Assembly: GCA_029168955.1 (NCBI GenBank)
Contig: JAPDOI010000384.1
Location: forward strand, 558,001 to 622,000
DNA length: 64,000 nt
Origin: Aplectana chamaeleonis
Lineage: Eukaryota; Nematoda; Chromadorea; Rhabditida; Cosmocercidae
Reading direction: 5' to 3'
Below the pieces are notes generated by a model. It saw nothing but the letters and a program-made list of their open reading frames with translations, was not told where the DNA came from and did no database searches. Every line of letters begins with the position of its first letter. The stretch's first letter is position 1. Below are positions 33,801 through 48,966 of the stretch, in pieces. The translations under genes were made by a program, and so were the position numbers.

Positions 33801-36800
33801 TCGTCCTGATGGCATCATTAGGACGTCGCGCCAAGCACATAGAGCATCTAATGACGTCATCAGGACGTCGCGCCAAGTACATAGGGCATTTGATGACGTC
33901 ATCAAGACGTCGTGCCGAGCTCATAGCGCTCCTGATGGCGTCATCAGGACGTTGCGCCAAACACATAAAGCATCTGATGACGTCATCTGGACGTCGCGCC
34001 AAGTACATAGGGCATTTGATGACGTCATCAAGACGTCGTGCCGAGCTCACAGGGCATCTGATGACGTCATCAGGACGTCGCGCCAAGTACATAGGGCATC
34101 TGATGACGTCATCAGGACGTCGCGCCAAGTACATAGGGCATTTGATGACCTCATCAAGACGTCGTGCCGAGCTCATAGCGCTCCTGATGGCGTCATCAGG
34201 ACGTTGCGCCAAACGCATAGAGTATCTGATGACGTCACCAGGACGTCGCGCCAAGTACATAGGGCATTTGATGACGTCATCAAGACGTCGTGCCGAGCTC
34301 ATAGGGCATCTGATGACGTCATCAGGACGTCGCGCCAAGTACATAGGGCATCTGATGACGTCATCAGGACGTCGCGCCAAGTACATAGGGCATTTAATGA
34401 CGTCATCAAGACGTCGTGCCGAGCTCATAGGGCATCTGATGACGTCATCAGGACGTCGCGCCAAGTACATAGGGCATCTGATGACGTCCTTAGGACGCGG
34501 CGCCAAGCACATAGAGCATCTGATGACGTCATCAGGACGTTGCGATGACGTCATCAGGACGTCGTGCCAAGTACATAGGGCATCTGATGATGTCATCAGG
34601 ACGTCATGCCGAGTTCATGGGGCACCCTTACGACGTCATCAGGACGTCGTGCCAAGTACATAGGGCATCTGATGACATCATCAGGACGTCGCGCCAAACA
34701 CACAGGGCATCTGATGACGTCGTCAGGTTGTCGTGCCAAGTACATAGGGCATCTGATGACGTCATCAAGACGTCGTGCCGAGTTCATGGGGCACCTGACG
34801 ACGTCATCAAGACGTCGTGCCAAGTATATGGGGCATCAGATGACATCCTCAGGACGTCGCGCCAAACACACAGGGCATCTGATGACGTCGTCAGGTTGTC
34901 GTGCCAAGTACATAGGGCATCTGATGACGTCATCAAGACGTCGTGCCGAGTTCATGGGCACCTGACGACGTCATCAAGACGTCGTGCCAAGTATATGGGG
35001 CATCAGATGACATCCTCAGGACGTCGCGCCAAACACACAGGGCATCTGATAACGTCATCAGGACGTCGTGCCAAGTACATAGGGCATCTGATGAAGTCAT
35101 CAGGACGTCGTGCCGAGTTCGTGGGGCACCTGACGACGACATCAGGACGTCGTGCCAAGTATATAGGGCATCTGATGACATCATCAGGACGTCGCGCCAA
35201 GTACATAGGGCATTTCATGACGTCATCAGGACGTCGTGCCAAGTAAATAGGACATCTGATGAATTCATCACGACGTCGTGCCAAACACCTAGAGCATCTG
35301 ATGACGTCATCAGGACGTCGCGCCAAGTACATAGGGCATCCGGAAGACGTCATCAGAACGTCGTGCCAAGTATATAGGGCATTTCATGATGTCATCAGGA
35401 CGTCGCACCAAGTACATAGGGCATCCGATGACGGCATCAGGACGGCGCGCCCAACACAAAGGCCACCTGCTGACATCATCACGACGTCGGGCGAAAAACA
35501 TAAAGCACCTGATGACGTCATCAGGACGTCGCGCCAAGTACACAGGCTTTTTGATGACGTCGTCAGGAGGTCGCGCCAAGTACATAGGGCATTTGATGAC
35601 GTCATCGGGACGTCGTGCCAAGTACATAGGGCATTCGATGACGTCAGCAGGACGTCGTGCCAAGTACATTGGGCATCTGATGAAATCATCAGGACGTCGT
35701 GCCAAGTACATAGGGCATCTGATGACGTCATCAGGACGTCGTGCCGAGTTCATGGGGCACCTGACGACGTCATCAGGACGTCGTACCAAGTACATAGGGC
35801 ATTTCATGACGTCATCAGGACGTCGTGCCAAGTACATAGGGCATCTGATGACGTCATGAGGACGTCATCAGCTGAGTTCATGGGGCATCTGATGATGTCA
35901 TCAAGACGTCGTGTCAAGTACACAGGGCATCTGATGACGTCATCAGGACGTCGCACCAAGTACATAGGGCATCTGATGACGTCATCAGGACGTAGCGCCA
36001 AGTGCATAGGGCATCTGATAACGTGATCAAGACGTCGTGCCAAGTATATGGGGCATCTGATGACATCCTCAGGACGTCGCGCCAAACACATAGGGCACCT
36101 GATGACATCATCAGGACGTCGCGCCAAACACATAAAGCACCTGATGACGTCATCAGGACGTCGCGCCAAGTACATAGGGCATCCGAAGACGTCATCAGAA
36201 CGTCGTGCCAAGTATATAGGGCATTTCATGATGTCATCAGGACGTCGCACCAAGTACATAGGGCATCTGATGACGTCATCAGGACGTCGCGCCCAACACA
36301 TAGGGCACCTGATGACATCATCAGGACGTCGCGCCAAACACATAAAGCACCTGATGACGTCATCAGGACGTCGCGCCAAGTATATAGGGCATCTGATGAC
36401 ATCATCAGGACGTCGCGCCAAGCACATAGGGCATTTCATGACGTCATCAGGACGTCGTGCCAAGTAAATAGGACATCTGATGAATTCATCACGACGTCGG
36501 CCCAAACACCTAGAGCATCTGATGACGTCATCAGGACGTCGCGCCAAGTACATCGGGCATCCGAAGACGTCATCAGAACGTCGTGCCAAGTATATAGGGC
36601 ATTTCATGATGTCATCAGGACGTCGCATCAAGTACATAGGGCATCTGATGACGTCATCAGGACGTCGCGCCCAACACATAGGGCACCTGATGACATCATC
36701 AGGACGTCGCGCCAAACACATAAAGCACCTGATGACGTCATCAGGACGTCGCGCCAAGTACACAGGGTTTTTGATGACGTCGTCAGGACGTCGCGCCAAG

Positions 36801-39800
36801 TACATAGGGCATTTGATGACGTCATCGGGACGTCGTGCCAAGTACATAGGGCATTCGATGTCGTCAGCAGGACGTCGTGCCAAGTACATTGGGCATCTGA
36901 TGAAATCATCAGGACGTCGTGCCAAGTACATAGGGCATCTGATGACGTCATCTGGACGTCGCGCCAAGTACATAGGGCATTTGATGACGTCATCAAGACG
37001 TCGTGCCGAGCTCACAGGGCATCTGATGACGTCATCAGGACGTCGCGCCAAGTACATAGGGCATCTGATGACGTCATCAGGACGTCGCGCCAAGTACATA
37101 GGGCATTTGATGACCTCATCAAGACGTCGTGCCGAGCTCATAGCGCTCCTGATGGCGTCATCAGGACGTTGCGCCAAACACATAGAGCATCTGATGACGT
37201 CACCAGGACGTCGCGCCAAGTACATAGGGCATTTGATGACGTCATCAAGACGTCGTGCCGAGCTCATAGGGCATCTGATGACGTCATCAGGACGTCGCGC
37301 CAAGTACATAGGGCATCTGATGACGTCATCAGGACGTCGCGCCAAGTACATAGGGCATTTAATGACGTCATCAAGACGTCGTGCCGAGCTCATAGGGCAT
37401 CTGATGACGTCATCAGGACGTCGCGCCAAGTACATAGGGCATCTGATGACGTCCTTAGGACGCGGCGCCAAGCACATAGAGCATCTGATGACGTCATCAG
37501 GACGTTGCGATGACGTCATCAGGACGTCGTGCCAAGGACATAGGGCATCTGATGACGTCATCAGGACGTCATGCCGAGTTCATGGGGCACCCTTACGACG
37601 TCATCAGGACGTCGTGCCAAGTACATAGGGCATCTGATGACATCATCAGGACGTCGCGCCAAACACACAGGGCATCTGATGACGTCGTCAGGTTGTCGTG
37701 CCAAGTACATAGGGCATCTGATGACGTCATCAAGACGTCGTGCCGAGTTCATGGGGCACCTGACGACGTCATCAAGACGTCGTGCCAAGTATATGGGGCA
37801 TCAGATGACATCCTCAGGACGTCGCGCCAAACACACAGGGCATCTGATGACGTCGTCAGGTTGTCGTGCCAAGTACATAGGGCATCTGATGACGTCATCA
37901 AGACGTCGTGCCGAGTTCATGGGGCACCTGACGACGTCATCAAGACGTCGTGCCAAGTATATGGGGCATCAGATGACATCCTCAGGACGTCGCGCCAAAC
38001 ACACAGGGCATCTGATAACGTCATCAGGACGTCGTGCCAAGTACATAGGGCATCTGATGAAGTCATCAGGGCGTCGTGCCGAGTTCGTGGGGCACCTGAC
38101 GACGACATCAGGACGTCGTGCCAAGTATATAGGGCATCTGATGACATCATCAGGACGTCGCGCCAAGTACATAGGGCATTTCATGACGTCATCAGGACGT
38201 CGTGCCAAGTAAATAGGACATCTGATGAATTCATCACGACGTCGGCCCAAACACCTAGAGCATCTGATGACGTCATCAGGACGTCGCGCCAAGTACATAG
38301 GGCATCCGAAGACGTCATCAGAACGTCGTGCCAAGTATATAGGGCATTTCATGATGTCATCAGGACGTCGCACCAAGTACATAGGGCATCTGATGACGTC
38401 ATCAGGACGTCGCGCCCAACACATAGGGCACCTGATGACATCATCAGGACGTCGCGCCAAACACATAAAGCACCTGATGACGTCATCAGGACGTCGCGCC
38501 AAGTACACAGGGTTTTTGATGACGTCGTCAGGACGTCGCGCCAAGTACATAGGGCATTTGATGACGTCATCGGGACGTCGTGCCAAGTACATAGGGCATT
38601 CGATGACGTCAGCAGGACGTCGTGCCAAGTACATTGGGCATCTGATGGAATCATCAGGACGTCGTGCCAAGTACATAGGGCATCTGATGACGTCATCAGG
38701 ACGTCGTGCCGAGTTCATGGGGCACCTGACGACGTCATCAGGACGTCGTACCAAGTACATAGGGCATTTCATGACGTCATCAGGACGTCGTGCCAAGTAC
38801 ATAGGGCATCTGATGACGTCATGAGGACGTCATCAGCTGAGTTCATGGGGCATCTGATGATGTCATCAGGACGTCGTGTCAAGTACACAGGGCATCTGAT
38901 GACGTCATCAGGACGTCGCACCAAGTACATAGGGCATCTGATGACGTCATCAGGACGTCGTGCCAAGTAAATAGGACATCTGATGAATTCATCACGACGT
39001 CGGCCCAAACACCTAGAGCATCTGATGACGTCATCAGGACGTCGCGCCAAGTACATCGGGCATCCGAAGACGTCATCAGAACGTCGTGCCAAGTATATAG
39101 GGCATTTCATGATGTCATCAGGACGTCGCATCAAGTACATAGGGCATCTGATGACGTCATCAGGACGTCGCGCCCAACACATAGGGCACCTGATGACATC
39201 ATCAGGACGTCGCGCCAAACACATAAAGCACCTGATGACGTCATCAGGACGTCGCGCCAAGTACACAGGGTTTTTGATGACGTCGTCAGGACGTCGTGCC
39301 AAGTACATAGGGCATCTGATGACGTCATCAGGACGTCATGCCGAGTTCATGGGGCACCCTTACGACGTCATCAGGACGTCGTGCCAAGTACATAGGGCAT
39401 CTGATGACATCATCAGGACGTCGCGCCAAACACACAGGGCATCTGATGACGTCGTCAGGTTGTCGTGCCAAGTACATAGGGCATCTGATGACGTCATCAA
39501 GACGTCGTGCCGAGTTCATGGGGCACCTGACGACGTCATCAAGACGTCGTGCCAAGTATATGGGGCATCAGATGACATCCTCAGGACGTCGCGCCAAACA
39601 CACAGGGCATCTGATGACGTCGTCAGGTTGTCGTGCCAAGTACATAGGGCATCTGATGACGTCATCAAGACGTCGTGCCGAGTTCATGGGGCACCTGACG
39701 ACGTCATCAAGACGTCGTGCCAAGTATATGGGGCATCAGATGACATCCTCAGGACGTCGCGCCAAACACACAGGGCATCTGATAACGTCATCAGGACGTC

Positions 39801-42800
39801 GTGCCAAGTACATAGGGCATCTGATGAAGTCATCAGGGCGTCGTGCCGAGTTCGTGGGGCACCTGACGACGACATCAGGACGTCGTGCCAAGTATATAGG
39901 GCATCTGATGACATCATCAGGACGTCGCGCCAAGTACATAGGGCATTTCATGACGTCATCAGGACGTCGTGCCAAGTAAATAGGACATCTGATGAATTCA
40001 TCACGACGTCGGCCCAAACACCTAGAGCATCTGATGACGTCATCAGGACGTCGCGCCAAGTACATAGGGCATCCGAAGACGTCATCAGAACGTCGTGCCA
40101 AGTATAGGGCATCTGATGATGTCATCAGGACGTCGCACCAAGTACATAGGGCATCTGATGACGTCATCAGGACGTCGCGCCCAACACATAGGGCACCTGA
40201 TGACATCATCAGGACGTCGCGCCAAACACATAAAGCACCTGATGACGTCATCAGGACGTCGCGCCAAGTACACAGGGTTTTGATGACGTCGTCAGGACGT
40301 CGCGCCAAGTACATAGGGCATCTGATGACGTCATCGGGACGTCGTGCCAAGTTCATAGGGCATCTGATGACGTCATCAGGACGTCGTACCAAGTACATAG
40401 GGCATTTCATGACGTCATCAGGACGTCGTGCCAAGCTCATAGGGCATCTGATGACGTCATCAGGACGTCGCGCCAAGTACATAGGGCACCTGATGACGTC
40501 ATCAGGACGTCGCGCCAAGTACATAGGGCATCTGATGACGTCATCAGGACGTCGTGCCAAGTACATAGGGCATTCGATGACGTCAGCAGGACGTCGTGCC
40601 AAGGACATAGGGCATCTGGTGACGTCATCAGGACGTCGGGCCGGGGTCATGGGGGAGCTGACGACGTGAGCAGGACGGCGTACCAAGGACATAGGGCATT
40701 TCATGACGTCATCAGGCCGTCGTGTCAAGTACATAGGGCATCTGATGACGTCATGAGGACGTCATCAGCTGAGTTCATGGAGCATCTGATGATGTCATCA
40801 GGACGTCGTGTCAAGTACACAGGGCATCTGATGACGTCATCAGGACGTCGCACCAAGTACATAGGGCATCTGATGACGTCATCAGGACGTAGCGCCAAGT
40901 GCATAGGGCATCTGATGACGTGATCAAGACGTCGTGCCAAGTATATGGGGCATCTGATGACATCCTCAGGACGTCGCGCCAAACACATAGGGCACCTGGA
41001 TGACATCATCAGGACGTCGCGCCAAACACATAAAGCATCTGATGACGTCATCAGGACGTCGCGCCAAGTACATAGGGCATCCGAAGACGTCATCAGAACG
41101 TCGTGCCAAGTATATAGGGCATTTCATGATGTCATCAAGACGTCGCACCAAGTACATAGGGCATCTGATGACGTCATCAGGACGTCGCGCCCAGCACATA
41201 GGGCACCTGATGACATCATCAGGACGTCGCGCCAAACACATAAAGCACCTGATGACGTCATCAGGACGTCGCGCCAAGTATATAGGGCATCTGATGACAT
41301 CATCAGGACGTCGCGCCAAGCACATAGGGCATTTCCTGATGACGTCATCAGGACGTCGTGCCAAGTAAATAGGACATCTGATGACGTCATCACGACGTCG
41401 GCCCAAACACCTAGAGCATCTGATGACGTCATCAGGACGTCGCGCCAAGTACATCGGGCATCCGAAGACGTCATCAGAACGTCGTGCCAAGTATATAGGG
41501 CATTTCATGATGTCATCAGGACGTCGCATCAAGTACATAGGGCATCTGATGACGTCATCAGGACGTCGCGCCCAACACATAGGGCACCTGATGACATCAT
41601 CAGGACGTCGCGCCAAACACATAAAGCACCTGATGACGTCATCAGGACGTCGCGCCAAGTACACAGGGTTTTTGATGACGTCGTCAGGACGTCGCGCCAA
41701 GTACATAGGGCATTTGATGACGTCATCGGGACGTCGTGCCAAGTACATAGGGCATTCGATGACGTCAGCAGGACGTCGTGCCAAGTACATTGGGCATCTG
41801 ATGAAATCATCAGGACGTCGTGCCAAGTACATAGGGCATCTGATGACGTCATCAGGACGTCGTGCCGAGTTCATGGGGCACCTGACGACGTCATCAGGAC
41901 GTCGTACCAAGTACATAGGGCATTTCATGACGTCATCAGGACGTCGTGCCAAGTACATAGGGCATCTGATGACGTCATGAGGACGTCATCAGCTGAGTTC
42001 ATGGGGCATCTGATGATGTCATCAGGACGTCGTGTCAAGTACACAGGGCATCTGATGACGTCATCAGGACGTCGCACCAAGTACATAGGGCATCTGATGA
42101 CGTCATCAGGACGTAGCGCCAAGTGCATTGGGCATCTGATGACGTGATCAAGACGTCGTGCCAAGTATATGGGGCATCTGATGACATCCTCAGGACGTCG
42201 CGCCAAACACATAGGGCACCTGATAACATCATCAGGACGTCGCGCCAAACACATAAAGCACCTGCTGGCGTCATCAGGACGTCGTGCCGAGTTTATGGGG
42301 CATCTGGTGACGTCACCAGTACGTCGTGTCAAGTACATAAAGCATCTGATGACGTCATCAGGACGTCATGCCGAGTTCATGGGGCACCTGATGACGTCAT
42401 CAGGACGTCGTGCCAAGTATATGGGGCATCTGATGACATCATCAGGACGTCGCGCCAAACACTTAGAGCACCTGATGACGTCAGCAGGACGTGGCGTCAA
42501 GTACACAGGGCATTTCATGACGTCATCAGGACGTCGTGCCAAGTACATAGGGCATCTAATGACATCATCAGTACGTCGTGCCAAGTACATAGAGCATCTG
42601 ATGACATCATCAGGACGTCGCGCCAAGTACACAAGGCATCTGATGACGTCATGAGGACGTCATCAGCTGAGTTCATGGGGCATCTGATGATGTCATCAGG
42701 ACGTCGTGCCAAGTACATAGGGCATTTGATGACGTCATCAGGACGTCGTGCCAAGTACATAAGGCATTTGATGACGTCAGCAGGACGTCGTGCCAAGTAC

Positions 42801-45800
42801 ATTGGGCATCTGATGAAATCATCAGGACGTCGTGCCAAGTACATAGGGCATCTGATGATGTCATCAGGACGTCGTGCCGAGTTCATGGGGCACCTGACGA
42901 CGTCATCAGGACGTCGTTCCAAATACATAGGCCATCTGATGACGTCATCAGGACGCCGCACCAAGTACATAGAGCATTTGATGACACCATGAGGACGTCG
43001 CGCTAAGTACGTAGGGCATCTGATGACATCATCAGGACGTCGTGCCAAGTAAATAGGACATCTGATTACATCATCGGGACGTTGCGCCAAGTACACAAGA
43101 CATCTCATGACGCGTCATGCCAAGTACATAGGGCATCTGATGACGTCATCAGGACGACGTGCCAAGTACACAGGGCATCTGATGACATCATCAGGACGTC
43201 GTGCAAAGAACACACGGCATCTGATGACGTCATGAGGACGTCATCAACTGAGTTCATTGGGCATCTGATGACGTTATCAGGACGTCGTGCCGAGTTTATG
43301 GGGCATCTGATGACGTCATCAGAACGACGTGCCAAGTATACAGGGCATCTGATGACATCATCAGGACGTCGTGCCAAGAACACACGGCATCTGATGACGT
43401 CATGAGGACGTAATCAACTGAGTTCATTGGGCATCTGATGACGTCATCAGGACGTCATGCCGAATTCATGGGGCACCTGATGACGTCATCAGGACGTCGT
43501 GCCAAGTATATGGGGCATCTGATGACATCATCAAGACGTCGCGCCAAACAGATAGAGCACCTGATGACGTCAGCAGGACGTCGCGCCAAGTACACAGGGC
43601 ATTTCATGACGTCATCAAGACGTCGTGCCGAGCTCATAGCGCTCCTGATGGCGTCATCAGGACGTTGCGCCAAACACATAGAGCATCTGAAGACGTATTC
43701 AGGACGTCGCGCCAAGTACATAGGGCACTTGATGACGTCATCAAGACGTCGTGCCGAGCACATAGGGCATCTGATGACGTCATCAGGACGTCGCGCCAAG
43801 TACATAGGGCATCTGATGACGTCACCAGGACGTCGCGCCAAGTACATAGGGCATTTAATGACGTCATCAAGACGTCGTGCCGAGCTCATAGGGCATCTGA
43901 TGACGTCATCAGGACGTCGCGCCAAGTACATAGGGCATCTGATGACGTCATTAGGACGCGGCGCCAAGCACATAGAGCATCTGATGACGTCATCAGGACG
44001 TTGCGATGACGTCATCAGGACGTCGTGCCAAGTACATAGGGCATCTGATGACATCATCAGGACGTGGCGCCAAACACACAGGGCATCTGATGACGTCATC
44101 AGGTTGTCGTGCCGAGTACATAGGGCATCTGATGACGTCAACAAGACGTCGTGCCGAGTTCATGGGGCACCTGACGACGTCATCAAGACGTCGTGCCAAG
44201 TATATGGGGCATCTGATGACATCCTCAGGACGTCGCGCCAAACACACAGGGCATCTGATGAGATCATCAGGACGTCGTGCCAAGTACATAGGGCATCTGA
44301 TGACGTCATCAGGACGTCGTGCCGAGTTCATGGGGCACCTGACGACGTCATCAGGACATCGTGCCAAGTATATAGGGCATCTGATGACATCATCAGGACG
44401 TCGCGCCAAGTACATAGGGCATTTCATGACGTCATCAGGACGTCGCGCCAAGTACACAGGCTTTTTGATGACGTCGTCAGGAGGTCGCGCCAAGTACATA
44501 GGGCATTTGATGACGTCATCGGGGCGTCGTGCCAAGTACATAGGGCATTCGATGACGTCAGCAGGACGTCGTGCCAAGTACATTGGGCATCTGATGAAAT
44601 CATCAGGACGTCGTGCCAAGTACATAGGGCATCTGATGACGTCATCAGGACGTCGTGCCAAGTACATAGGGCATCTGATGACGTCATCAGGACGTCGTGC
44701 CGAGTTCATGGGGCACCTGACGGCGTCATCAGGACGTCATCAGCTGAGTTCATGGGGCATCTGATGACATCATCAGGACGTCGCGCCAAGTACATAGGGC
44801 ATCTGATGACGTCATCAGGACGTCGCGCCCAACACATAGGGCACCTGATGACATCATCAGGACGTCGCACCAAACACATAAAGCACCTGATGACGTCATC
44901 AGGACGTCGCGCCAAGTACACAGGGTTTTTGATGACGTCGTCAGGACGTCGCGCCAAGTACATAGGGCATTTGATGACGTCATCGGGACGTCGTGCCAAG
45001 TACATAGGGCATTCGATGACGTCAGCAGGACGTCGTGCCAAGTACATTGGGCATCTGATGAAATCATCAGGACGTCGTGCCAAGTACATAGGGCATCTGA
45101 TGACGTCATCAGGACGTCGTGCCGAGTTCATGGCACCTGACGACGTCATCAGGACGTCGTGCCAAGTACATAGGGCATTTCATGACGTCATCAGGACGTC
45201 GTGCCAGAAATTACATAGGGCATCTGATGACGTCATGAGGACGTCATCAGCTGAGTTCATGGGGCATCTGATGATGTCATCAGGACGTCGTGCCAAGTAC
45301 ATAGGGCATCTGATGACGTCATCAGGACGTCGCACCAAGTACATAGGGCATCTGATGACGTCATCAGGACGTAGCGCCAAGTGCATAGGGCATCTGATGA
45401 CGTCATCAAGACGTCGTGCCAAGTATATGGGGCATCTGATGACATCCTCAGGACGTCGCGCCAAACACATAGGGCACCTGATGACATCATCAGGACGTCG
45501 CGCCAAACACATAAAGCACCTGATGACGTCATCAGGACGTCGTGCCGAGTTTATGGGGCATCTGATGACGTCATCAGGACGTCGTGCCAAGTACATAGGG
45601 CATCTGATGACGTCATCAGGACGTCATGCCGAGTTCATGGGGCACCTGATGACGCTCATCAGGACGTCGTGCCAAGTACATGGGGCATCTGCTGACGTCA
45701 TCAAGACATCGCGCCAAGTACATAGGGAATCTGATGACGTCATCGCAGGACGTCGTGCCAAGTTCATAGGGCATCTGATGACGTCATCAGGACGTCGTGC

Positions 45801-48800
45801 CAAGTACATAGGGCATCTGATGACGTCATCAGGACGTCGTGCCAAGTACATAGGGCATCTGATGACATCATCAGGACGTCGCGCCAAGTACATAGGGCAT
45901 CTGATGACGTCATGAGGACGTCATCAGCTGAGTTCATGGGGCATCTGATGATGTCATCAGGACGTCGTGCCAAGTACATAGGGCATTTGATGACGTCATC
46001 AGGACGTCGTGCCAAGTACATAGGGCATTTGATGACGTCAGCAGGACGTCGTGCCAAGTACATTGGGCATCTGATGAAATCATCAGGACGTCGTGCCAAG
46101 TACATAGGGCATCTGATGACGTCATCAGGACGTCGTGCCGAGTTCATGGGGCACCTGACGACGTCATCAGGACGTCGTGCCAAGTACATAGGGCATCTGA
46201 TGACGTCATCAGGACGTCGTACCAAGTACATAGGGCATTTCATGACGTCATCAGGACGTCGTGCCAAGTACATAGGGCATCTGATGACGTCATCAGGACG
46301 TCGTGCCGAGTTCATGGGGCACCTGACGACGTCATCAGGACGTCGTGCCAAGTATATAGGGCATCTGATGACATCATCAGGACGTCGCGCCAAGTACATA
46401 GGGCATCTGATGACGTCATCAGGACGTCGTGCCAAGTACATAGGGCATCTGATGACGTCAACAGGACGTCGTGCCAAGTACATGGGTCATCTGATGACGT
46501 CATCAGGACGTCGTGCCAAGTACACACGGCATCTGATGACGTCATGAGGACGTCATCAACTGAGTACATAGGGCATTCGATGACGTCAGCAGGACGTCGT
46601 GCCAAGTACATTGGGCATCTGATGAAATCATCAGGACGTCGTGCCAAGTACATAGGGCATCTGATGACATCCTCAGGACGTCGCGCCAAACACACAGGGC
46701 ATCTGATGAGATCATCAGGACGTCGTGCCAAGTACATAGGGCAACTGATGACGTCATCAGGACGTCGCGCCAAGTACATAGGGCATCCGAGGACGTCATC
46801 AGAACGTCGTGCCAAGTATATAGGGCATTTCATGATGTCATCAGGACGTCGCACCAAGTACATAGGGCATCTGATGACGTCATCAGGACGTCGCGCCCAA
46901 CACATAGGGCACCTGATGACATCATCAGGACGTCGCGCCAAACACATAAAGCACCTGATGACGTCATCAGGACGTCGCGCCAAGTACACAGGGTTTTTGA
47001 TGACGTCGTCAGGAGGTCGCGCCAAGTACATAGGGCATTTGATGACGTCATCGGGACGTCGTGCCAAGTACATAGGGCATTCGATGACGTCAGCAGGACG
47101 TCGTGCCAAGTACATTGGGCATCTGATGAAATCATCAGGACGTCGTGCCAAGTACATAGGGCATCTGATGACGTCATCAGGACGTCGTGCCGAGTTCATG
47201 GGGCACCTGACGACGTCATCAGGACGTCGTGCCAAGTACATAGGGCATCTGATGACGTCATGAGGACGTCATCAGCTGAGTTCATGGGGCATCTGATGAT
47301 GCTATCAGGACGTCGTGCCAAGTACATAGGGCATCTGATGACGTCATCAGGACGTCGTGCTGAGTACATGGGGCACCTGTCGACGTCATCAGGACGTCGT
47401 GCCAAGTACATAGGGCATCTGATGACGTCATGAGGACGTCATCAGCTGAGTTCATGGGGCATCTGATGATGTTATCAGGACGTCGTGCCAAGTACATAGG
47501 GCATCTGATGACGTCATGAGGACGTCATCAGCTGAGTTCATGGGGCATCTGATGATGTTATCAGGACGTCGTGCCAAGAACATAGGGCATCTGATGACGT
47601 CATCAGGACGTCGTGCCGAGTTCATGGGGCACCTGACGACGTCATCAGGACGTCGTGCCAAGTACATAGGGCATCTGATGACGTCATGAGGACGTCATCA
47701 GCTGAGTTCATGGGGCATCTGATGATGTTATCAGGACGTCGTGCCAAGTACATAGGGCATCTGACGACGTCATCAGGACGTCGTGCCAAGTACATAGGGC
47801 ATTTCATGACGTCATTAGGACGTCGTGCCAAGTACATAGGGCATTTCATGACGTCATCAGGACGTCGTGCCAAGTACATAGGGCATCTGATGACGTCATG
47901 AGGACGTCATCAGCTGAGTTCATGGGGCATCTGATGACGTCATCAGGACGTCGTGTCAAGTACGCAGGGCATCTGATGACGTCATCAGGACGTCGCACCA
48001 AGTACATAGGGCATCTGATGACGTCATCAGGACGTAGCGCCAAGTGCATAGGGCATCTGATGACGTGATCAAGACGTCGTGCCAAGTATATGGGGCATCT
48101 GATGACATCCTCAGGACGTCGCGCCAAACACATAGGGCACCTGATGACATCATCAGGACGTCGCGCCAAACACATAAAGCACCTGCTGGCGTCATCAGGA
48201 CGTCGTGCCGAGTTTATGGGGCATTTGATGACGTCACCAGTACGTCGTGTCAAGTACATAAAGCATCTGATGACGTCATCAGGACGTCATGCCGAGTTCA
48301 TGGGGCACCTGATGACGTCATCAGGACGTCGTGCCAAGTATATGGGGCATCTGATGACATCATCAGGACGTCGCGCCAAACACATAGAGCACCTGATGAC
48401 GTTAGCAGGACGTCGCGCCAAGTACGCAGGGCATTTCATGACGTCATCAGGACGTCGTGCCAAGTACATAGGGCATCTAATGACATCATCAGTACGTCGT
48501 TCCAAGTACATAGGGCATCTGATGACATCATCAGGACGTCGCGCCAAGTACACAAGGCATCTCATGACGTTATGAGGACGTCATCAGCTGAGTTCATGGG
48601 ACATCTGATGATGTCTACAGGACGTCGTGCCAAGTACATAGGGCATTTGATGACGTCATCAGGACGTCGTGCCAAGTACATAGGGCATTTGATGACGTCA
48701 GCAGGACGTCGTGCCAAGTACACTGGGCATCTGATGAAATCATCAGGACGTCGTGCCAAGTACATAGGGCATCTGATGACGTCATCAGGACGTCGTGCTG

Positions 48801-48966
48801 AGTTCATGGGGCATCTAATGACATCATCAGTACGTCGTGCCAAGTACATAGGGCATCTGATGACGTCATCAGGACGACGTGCCAAGTACACAGGGCATCT
48901 GATGACATCATCAGGACGTCGTGCCAAGTACATACGGCATTTGACGACATCATCAGAACGTAGTGG
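33801..48966. repeat. Satellite B: 42-bp CRE-palindrome minisatellite, about 360 units
   Basis: The unit has three parts: GATGACGTCATCAGGACGTC, then G(C/T)GCCAAGTACATA, then GGGCATCT. GATGACGTCATC is a perfect 12-bp palindrome containing TGACGTCA, the full CRE/ATF site. Main variants alter the middle part (GCCGAGTTCATGG, GCCAAACACATA, CCAACACATA). A shortened variant, GAGGACGTCATCAGCTGAG, recurs from about 35860 to 48600. The unit length is divisible by three and the consensus lacks stops, so long open frames appear on both strands, up to 825 codons at 43438-45915. They encode 14-residue repeats in several overlapping frames, start and stop at random unit variants, and are not credible genes. 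Larger blocks are duplicated inside the array. The count is an estimate from length. Confidence 0.97.

Noticed and set aside
43438..45915. 825-codon open frame and many similar long frames on both strands from 33.5 to 49.0 kb
   Set aside because: They are read from a 42-bp tandem unit lacking stops in several frames; frames overlap on both strands and end at random variants.
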